From: an uncultured Prosthecobacter sp.
GTDB taxonomy: Bacteria > Verrucomicrobiota > Verrucomicrobiia > Verrucomicrobiales > Verrucomicrobiaceae
Length of the DNA stretch: 12,159 nt
Direction: 5' to 3'
Assembly: GCA_937941745.1 (NCBI GenBank)
Contig: CALDGV010000410.1
Span: 1-12,159, forward strand
Made by a program: the position numbers and the translations under genes
Part shown: in pieces, positions 7,181-12,159 of the stretch
How the letters are laid out: each line of letters starts with the position of its first letter
Numbering within the stretch: the stretch's first letter is position 1
Notes under the pieces: generated by a model
What the model saw: the letters and a program-made list of their open reading frames with translations, nothing else
What the model was told of the DNA's origin: nothing
Database searches by the model: none

Positions 7181-8251
7181 TCAGCCCTTTTTAGACTGGG
7201 TGGCCCACCAGGCATCGATGGAGGGAATGTCGAAAAGCCGGAATCTCTGGCCCACCCGGCGCTCGAAGCTGGTCTGTGCCTGTTTCACGACATCCAGGGA
7301 GGGGTCTTCGTGAATGGTCTTCAGAAGCGCCTCATTGGTTTTGGGGTCGGCGCTGGCACGCAGCAGGTAGGCACAGCGGAGGCGCACTTCCCAGGGCTGC
7401 TTTTGATCCTGCATCAGGGCAGCCAGTTGGTCCGGCTTGAGATCCGCCTCGGCGCGGATGCCAGCATCCTTGAAGAGTTCATTCAGGGGGAGTTTGTAGT
7501 TCGGATCAATGCTGGAACTGATTTCGAAGTAGGCCTGGACCCGGCGGAATTCAGCAGCTGCCGCATGCTGGAGGTTTTTGGACTGCTCATCAAACATCGT
7601 CTCCACGATGGCTTGGAGCGCCTCACGGGCACCGGTTGAGATGGCCTTGTCGGCATAGTCGGTGAGCCGGTTCCGCTCTTTCAGCAGGATGAGCTCGCTC
7701 GTCGCCGGCGTCACGGATGGCAGCATCGCTGCGACCTGGGAGGCATCGCTGACCGTGGCTGCCGCAGGCTGGGTTCCGCCGGGCACATAGGAGGCCTGCT
7801 TGATCACCAGTGCCATGCGGTCCGACATCTCCTGAAGAGCGGCTTGGGTGCGCTCACGTTCTTCACGCTGGGCATCAATCTGCTTTTGAAGGGTAAGGAT
7901 CTGGTCCTGGGCCCGGCTCAGCTTGGATTGCAGTTCGGTGAGTTCGGGCGCGGGCTGGGCTGGTGCTGCTGCAGGGGCTGGTTCGAGGGGCGCGGGCGCA
8001 GAGGATGTGATGGCCTGCTGCAGCTGCATCGCCAGCAAGGCCATCAGCCCCAGCATGAGTCCTTGAACGACCAGGAAGGAGCGCCAGCTCACGCGGTGCT
8101 GCCGCAGGTTTTCCTGGCGCGGGGTTTCTGGAGTGATTTTGAGCTCGGGGGCCGCGTCATTGTCCTCCAAATCCCTCGTGAGGGTGCGTTCACGCACCTT
8201 CTGGGCAGGTGGAGAATCAAGCGGTTCAGGCTCGTCGGTAAGGTCGCTCAT
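7181..8251 (-). CDS. Single-pass membrane protein with coiled coil, unknown function
   Basis: From ATG 8251 this is a 356-aa protein; a TTG at 8272 would add seven residues. The first 55 residues are acidic, proline-containing and probably disordered and cytoplasmic. One membrane helix (about 59-77, FLVVQGLMLGLMALLAMQL) follows the basic stretch RQHRVSWR. Next is an Ala/Pro linker and a heptad-like coiled coil (about 103-150, with LQSKLSRAQDQILTLQKQI), a low-complexity spacer, then a helical C-terminal domain. Its last third (VRLRCAYLLRASADPKTNEALLKTI) looks like HEAT-type helix pairs. No catalytic motif is visible. The layout suggests a structural or scaffold protein with an extracytoplasmic helical domain. 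It starts 45 bases after the cupin stop and is followed by pgi. I do not recognise the family. Confidence 0.8.
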   Translation of the reverse strand: MSDLTDEPEPLDSPPAQKVRERTLTRDLEDNDAAPELKITPETPRQENLRQHRVSWRSFLVVQGLMLGLMALLAMQLQQAITSSAPAPLEPAPAAAPAQPAPELTELQSKLSRAQDQILTLQKQIDAQREERERTQAALQEMSDRMALVIKQASYVPGGTQPAAATVSDASQVAAMLPSVTPATSELILLKERNRLTDYADKAISTGAREALQAIVETMFDEQSKNLQHAAAAEFRRVQAYFEISSSIDPNYKLPLNELFKDAGIRAEADLKPDQLAALMQDQKQPWEVRLRCAYLLRASADPKTNEALLKTIHEDPSLDVVKQAQTSFERRVGQRFRLFDIPSIDAWWATQSKKG

Positions 8252-8296
8252 GGAAGATGGATCGTCACTCAACGCGATGCCGGGTCAAAAGTCCAT

Positions 8297-8632
8297 TCAA
8301 GAGCAGCTTTCTGCTCGCGGCAGATGCACCGCCAGCCAGAGTGCGTCGGCGGAGGTCGAAGCCACGCGATGATGCACATGGGCCGGGATGAAGAGGTGAT
8401 CGCCACTTTTGAGGTTGAGCGGCGGCTGGCCGCTGATTTCCAACACGGCTTCTCCTTGCACCAGAAGCACCCATTCATCCTCAGGCTGATCATACCAGAA
8501 GCCTTCTGGGCTGGCCTGACCTTGGGAATCAATGCGTTCAATCCTGACTCCAGGCCTTTCCAGGAGCGCTGTGAAGGTTTCTTCACCTGCCGCCGCCTGA
8601 ATTGGGGCATAAAGAGAGCCGGAAGTGATCAT
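8297..8632 (-). CDS. Small single-domain cupin
   Basis: This 111-aa protein matches a cupin beta-barrel in length and motif order. Motif 1 is GFWYDQPEDEWVLLVQG (44-60) and motif 2 is GDHLFIPAHVHHRV (77-90), with LALH-type strands after it (WLAVHLP). The stretch SPEGFWYDQ..EWV with IPAH..HRV is a pattern I recall from a widespread family of small cupins often annotated only as cupin domain proteins. Motif 1 lacks the usual HxH metal ligands and keeps acidic residues (E51, D52, E53) in that region; motif 2 has H85, H87 and H88. Metal binding and substrate are therefore open. There is no signal peptide, so it is probably cytoplasmic. It starts 10 bases after the stop of the 364-aa gene, with no SD, so translation is likely coupled within an operon. 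Confidence 0.88.
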   Translation of the reverse strand: MITSGSLYAPIQAAAGEETFTALLERPGVRIERIDSQGQASPEGFWYDQPEDEWVLLVQGEAVLEISGQPPLNLKSGDHLFIPAHVHHRVASTSADALWLAVHLPRAESCS

Positions 8633-8642
8633 GGCGCGGTCA

Positions 8643-9737
8643 TCAGCGCTTTTTGAACAGCCAGGCGGCTGCCATCAGCAGGATGATGATGCCTGCAAGG
8701 CTCAGGGCGGTTGAGTTTTTCAGGCTCGCTGGGCTGGGCGCAGCAGGCTGGGTGGTGACTGATTCAGGCTCAGCCGCCTTGGCAAGGGCCGTGAGGTCTG
8801 GCAGTTCGCGTTCCAGCAGCGGCGAGGCTTTGGCCAGCTTCTTCCAATCGGCGGTGAAAAGGAGGTCGATGCCGGGATTCTGCTCCTTCACCTGGCACGA
8901 GCATTTGCCGATCAGGAAGGTGGCGGCTTCCTCGATGGTCTCCGGCGCGATGCCCTTGCCCACCAGGGCGTAAAGTGCCCGTCCACGGCCAAAAATCGGG
9001 AAGGCCATGGGCTTGTCGGCCAGGCCCTGCAGGTCGTCCTCCGAATGCATGAGCATGGAGATGAAGGCGCGTTCCTCTGGATTCTGGCGCGAAAGCCGGA
9101 GCAGGGAGAAGTCCAGCCGCAATTCATCCTGACCGACTGAGACGAGGCCGTTGGCAATGTCCTGAGCATCGAGTTCAGGCAGGCTGAGCACGCCTAGAAG
9201 GTAGTCGAGCCTTTCCTTAATCAGCTTGGCCGCCGCATCATCAGCGGCGGCGTCACCTGATTCGATGAGCACCCAGACGGCGCTTTGACCATCGCCAAGC
9301 CTTTCCAGGATCTGCTGGCGCACAGGTGAATCGGCGATCTTCCACGCAGCAGCTTCTGCCAGCGGAGCTGCGATCAGGTCCACCGTGACCCCGGTGCTGC
9401 GCGGATAGCGGAGCACCAGCCTCGGCAGGGCGGCATCCTGCGGCTGGGCCTTCCACAGCTGTGCATGATCAGGGCTCATCTCCTGACTCACATCCACCGT
9501 GGTGATGCTGAGGTTCGCCTGCTCGACGGACTCACGTCCTGGCTTCAGAGACTGGACTTGGGCCTGCTGCTCTGCCGAGAGCGCGCCGCGATGAAACACG
9601 ACGGCCTGATAAGGATCCGCCTCCCAGTGTTCGAGGGCATAGCGAAACACCGGCACCGAGCAGGCGAGCACGGAAGCAGCGGAAAGCACCAGGAGTCCAA
9701 GAAGTCGCCAGGGCAGGGAATGTGAGGATTTCGTCAT
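8643..9737 (-). CDS. Exported, C-terminally anchored protein of unknown function
   Basis: This 364-aa protein has an N-terminal signal sequence with hydrophobic core LLGLLVLSAASVLA followed by CSVPVFRYALEHW. The VLAC sequence is close to a lipobox but has Leu at -2, so lipoprotein processing is possible, not certain. A mixed alpha/beta domain spans about 40-310 and contains a CSC motif (in IGKCSCQVKEQNPG), which could be a redox or metal-binding pair together with C26. A Pro/Thr/Ala-rich linker then leads to a C-terminal membrane helix (about 341-360) ending FKKR. The CSVPVFRYAL start is a pattern I associate with uncharacterised exported proteins in planctomycetes and related bacteria, from memory. 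ATG 9737 has no clear SD. It is the first gene of the minus-strand run, divergent from the propeller gene across 95 bases, so the two may be regulated together. No enzyme motif is recognised. Confidence 0.82.
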   Translation of the reverse strand: MTKSSHSLPWRLLGLLVLSAASVLACSVPVFRYALEHWEADPYQAVVFHRGALSAEQQAQVQSLKPGRESVEQANLSITTVDVSQEMSPDHAQLWKAQPQDAALPRLVLRYPRSTGVTVDLIAAPLAEAAAWKIADSPVRQQILERLGDGQSAVWVLIESGDAAADDAAAKLIKERLDYLLGVLSLPELDAQDIANGLVSVGQDELRLDFSLLRLSRQNPEERAFISMLMHSEDDLQGLADKPMAFPIFGRGRALYALVGKGIAPETIEEAATFLIGKCSCQVKEQNPGIDLLFTADWKKLAKASPLLERELPDLTALAKAAEPESVTTQPAAPSPASLKNSTALSLAGIIILLMAAAWLFKKR

Positions 9738-9832
9738 CGATAGATCAGTTGGCGCAGATAGTGGCAGCCGGGAGCTTACGTTTCCTGACGCCGCCTCTTT
9801 GCAGCCCAGACCCTGGAGCGCGGCTGATCCTC
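9738..9832. promoter_or_regulatory. Divergent intergenic region, promoters expected
   Basis: This 95-bp gap separates the starts of the minus-strand 364-aa gene and the plus-strand propeller gene, so both promoters must lie here or inside the flanking genes. I looked for -35/-10 pairs on both strands and found only weak matches, such as TTGGCG at 9749 without a good -10. GGAG at 9815-9818 lies 14 bases before the ATG at 9833, too far to be a clear SD. I see no inverted repeat that stands out as an operator. Confidence 0.35.
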
Positions 9833-12159
9833 ATGAAAGCGCTCCCGTTTCTTCTTTTTCTCGTCTCTTTGACCTCTTCGCGTGCGGACTGGCCGGCATA
9901 TCAGCATGACAACAGCCGCGTGGGGCACACGGAAGAGCCTCTGAAGGCTCCGTTGACCCCACGCTGGGACTTCACTTCGCCCACAGCTCCCCAGATGGCC
10001 TGGGCCGGTGAAAATGGTCGTGTGATCGAGGGCATGGAATTGCACAATCGCGTGCGTTTTGATGACTGCTTCCAGGTGGCCATCAGCGGCGGGAAAGTGT
10101 ATTTCGGCTCCACGGTGGATGGCCGGGTGGTCTGCCATGAACTGGCCACCGGCAAGGAGGCATGGGCCTTCTTCACCAACGGGCCCGTGCGTCTCGCACC
10201 TGCCATTCATGATGGCAGGGTTTACGTCGGCTCCGATGACGGCTGGGCCTACTGTCTGGATGCTCAGAGCGGCGCGGTCGTCTGGAAGCTGCGTGCCGGA
10301 CCGAATGATGAGCGCATCCTGGCGCGTGGCCGCATGATCTCACGCTGGCCCGTGCGCACCGGCCTGCTGGTGGATGGTGGCACGGTGTATTTTGGCGCGG
10401 GGGTCTTTCCGCATGAAAACATCTACCTTTATGCCGTCGAGGCGGCCACCGGGAAGATCCAGTGGGTGAATGATGCGATCAGCCAGGAGGATGCAGGGCG
10501 CAATGACCTCTCTCCGCAGGGCTACCTGCTGGCGACCAAGGACCTGCTTTTTGTGCCCTCCGGCCGTGCCTTGTCCGTGGCTTTTGACCGCAAGACCGGC
10601 AAGCAGGTGAACAAGCCTACGCCCGGCTGGCGTGGAGATGCAGGCGGGCAGATCGGTGGCACGCAGGCGATGCTGGTGGATGATCAAATCCTGGCCGTGG
10701 GTGAGCATCAAATCCTGGCGTTGGACCAGAAGACAGGGAAGACCGGCTACGCCTGGTTTCAAGGCACGCAGATGACCATGACCGGCAAGACCGGGTTCAT
10801 GGCCACGGGCAAGGACATCGTCGCCATTGACCGCGACAAGCACGCCGAAGGCACGCGTGAGCGCCACGCTCTTGAGGTGGCCTCCACGAAGCTTTCCAGT
10901 GACCTGCGCAAGCATTCCGCCATCGCTGAACTGAAAAAGGTTCAGAAGCTGGAAGATGAGCTCAAGAAGGCCAGGCCTGATGAGGCGTCCCGCATCCGTC
11001 AGGAGCTGGCGGCTGCCGCGCAGAAGTATGAGCCGCTGCGTGCGGATTATCAGGCCAAGAAGGACACGCTGGCCGCGAACAAAAAAGCGCTGGGTGAGAT
11101 GAAGGACATCGGCATCAAATGGCGCTGGCCTTCGACGCATGAATCTGCGCTGATTCATGCCGGTGGCACCCTCGTTGTCGGTGGTCAGGGGGAAGTCGTC
11201 TGTCTGGATGCTGAATCCGGCCAGGTGCTCTGGCGCAGCCAGGTGGATGGCGAGGCCCGCGGCCTTGCCGCTTCGGAAGGTCATCTGGTCGTCAGCACTA
11301 CCTCCGGTCATGTCTATGCCTTTGCCGATGCCACGAAGACCAGCCTGCCAGCCCTCGCTGAGGCCACGAAGATCGTCGCCGACCCTTTTCCTAAAGACGC
11401 GCACAGTGACATGTATGCCAAAGCCGCCGAAGAGATCCTGAAAGTCACCAACGTGAAGCAGGGCTTCTGCCTCGTGCTCGGCAGCGAGCAAGGACGCCTC
11501 GCCTTTGAGATCGCCAAACGCAGCCAGCTGAGTGTTTTCGGTGTCGAAGCCGACGAGGCCAAGGTCAAGTCATCCCGCGAGACGCTCTTGCGCACCGGCC
11601 TGTATGGCTCGCGCATCACCATCGACCATCTCGACCTCTCGATGGTGCCGTATTCGAGCTTCTTCGCGAATCTCATCGTCTCGGATTCGCTGCTACTCAC
11701 TGGCAAGGTGCCCGGCGTGCCGACGGAAGTCGCTCGCACGCTGAAACCCATCGGCGGTGTCATGTGCTTCGGAGTAACTGACAAAAAAGCATCTCAGGAC
11801 ACCAACATCACCGCTTGGCTGGCGGGCACGAAACTCGGCGACGAGAAAGCCACCATCACCACCTCGAACGGCTGGGTTTTGCTCACGCGTGCCGCCTTGC
11901 CCGGAGCCGACTCCTGGTCGCATCAATACGGCAACGTCGGCAACACCAGCAGCAACAAAGACGAGCGCGTCAAAGGCGGTCTGAACGTGCTCTGGTATGG
12001 TGATCCAGGTCCAGGCGAGTCGGTGAATCGTCACGATGGAGCCGTGGGGCCGCTGTCAGTGAATGGCAGACTTTTCACGCAGGGTGAAACGAGCATCCAG
12101 GCGCACGATGCCTTCAACGGGCAATTCCTCTGGGAAGTGAAGAACCCCGGCGCAATGCG
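9833..12159 (+). CDS. Exported PQQ/BamB-like propeller protein with methyltransferase-like insert (3' end outside window)
   Basis: The frame is open from ATG 9833 to the right edge, 775 codons without a stop. A signal peptide (MKALPFLLFLVSLTSSRA, cleavage near residue 18) leads into WPAYQHDNSRVGHT, the usual opening of PQQ-like propellers. Blades with VYFGS, VYVGSDDG and LDAQSGAVVWK motifs follow to about 340. A lysine/glutamate/alanine-rich coiled coil covers about 344-425. More blades run to about 505 (VVCLDAESGQVLWR). A Rossmann segment at about 520-650 resembles a class I SAM methyltransferase: VLGSEQGRLA (549-557) at motif I, VFGVEAD with E572 at the next strand, and FFANLIVSD (610-618). 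Motif I has Glu552 where the central glycine is expected. A second propeller opens at W695 (WSHQYGNVGNT). No PQQ-dehydrogenase catalytic residues are recognised. I recall this architecture from planctomycetes and verrucomicrobia annotated simply as PQQ-binding-like proteins. Function is unknown. The long antisense frame at 10340-11491 is a shadow. Confidence 0.9.
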   Translation, partial: MKALPFLLFLVSLTSSRADWPAYQHDNSRVGHTEEPLKAPLTPRWDFTSPTAPQMAWAGENGRVIEGMELHNRVRFDDCFQVAISGGKVYFGSTVDGRVVCHELATGKEAWAFFTNGPVRLAPAIHDGRVYVGSDDGWAYCLDAQSGAVVWKLRAGPNDERILARGRMISRWPVRTGLLVDGGTVYFGAGVFPHENIYLYAVEAATGKIQWVNDAISQEDAGRNDLSPQGYLLATKDLLFVPSGRALSVAFDRKTGKQVNKPTPGWRGDAGGQIGGTQAMLVDDQILAVGEHQILALDQKTGKTGYAWFQGTQMTMTGKTGFMATGKDIVAIDRDKHAEGTRERHALEVASTKLSSDLRKHSAIAELKKVQKLEDELKKARPDEASRIRQELAAAAQKYEPLRADYQAKKDTLAANKKALGEMKDIGIKWRWPSTHESALIHAGGTLVVGGQGEVVCLDAESGQVLWRSQVDGEARGLAASEGHLVVSTTSGHVYAFADATKTSLPALAEATKIVADPFPKDAHSDMYAKAAEEILKVTNVKQGFCLVLGSEQGRLAFEIAKRSQLSVFGVEADEAKVKSSRETLLRTGLYGSRITIDHLDLSMVPYSSFFANLIVSDSLLLTGKVPGVPTEVARTLKPIGGVMCFGVTDKKASQDTNITAWLAGTKLGDEKATITTSNGWVLLTRAALPGADSWSHQYGNVGNTSSNKDERVKGGLNVLWYGDPGPGESVNRHDGAVGPLSVNGRLFTQGETSIQAHDAFNGQFLWEVKNPGAM

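Noticed and set aside
7844..8656. Plus-strand frame of 270 codons opposite the coiled-coil protein and cupin
   Set aside because: It spans two recognisable minus-strand genes and the gap between them, and has no recognisable domain.
10682..10721. Short direct repeat of ATCAAATCCTGGC
   Set aside because: Two copies 24 bases apart encode QILA in successive strands of a propeller; it is a consequence of the protein repeat, not a DNA element.
10340..11491. Long minus-strand frame (383 codons) opposite the propeller gene
   Set aside because: The plus strand encodes a continuous, recognisable propeller/coiled-coil/methyltransferase-like protein here; the antisense product is low-complexity and His/Leu/Arg-rich with no domain.

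Overview
The window looks like chromosomal DNA of a Verrucomicrobia/Planctomycetes-type (PVC group) bacterium, most likely a Verrucomicrobiaceae/Prosthecobacter-like organism. This rests on GC-rich coding, mostly absent Shine-Dalgarno sequences, and the kinds of proteins encoded: a VWA/glutamine-amidotransferase-like membrane protein next to a C13-peptidase-like protein, and a secreted PQQ-type propeller protein with a methyltransferase-like insert. No lineage marker such as rRNA is present, so the assignment is inference. I see no mobile element, tRNA, rRNA or CRISPR array.

Layout. (1) 1-3772, plus strand: a tight three-gene run. It holds the C-terminal end of a large coiled-coil-type protein, a 770-aa membrane protein with a von Willebrand A domain and a glutamine-amidotransferase-like domain, and an exported caspase/C13-peptidase-like protein that seems to lack its nucleophilic cysteine but carries two EF-hand-like loops. 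Genes two and three are translationally coupled (GTGA overlap behind a good AGGAGG). (2) 3769-9737, minus strand: six genes in one direction with short gaps. In transcription order they are a 364-aa exported, tail-anchored protein of unknown function, a small cupin, a single-pass coiled-coil protein, glucose-6-phosphate isomerase (pgi), a small two-helix membrane protein, and a concentrative nucleoside transporter (nupC-like). The first and second runs converge, and their stop codons share the palindrome TTAA. (3) 9833-12159, plus strand: a large gene running off the window, divergent from run 2 across a 95-bp gap. It encodes a signal peptide, a PQQ/BamB-like propeller, a coiled coil, more propeller, a Rossmann methyltransferase-like segment and the start of a second propeller.

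Function. The first block is probably part of a MoxR/BatA-like envelope operon that continues upstream; its enzyme-like folds look non-catalytic, which suggests binding or sensing roles. The minus run mixes central metabolism (pgi) and nucleoside uptake with uncharacterised envelope proteins, so co-transcription need not mean one pathway. The most unusual gene is the chimeric propeller/methyltransferase protein at the right edge, because an exported protein would not be expected to meet S-adenosylmethionine.
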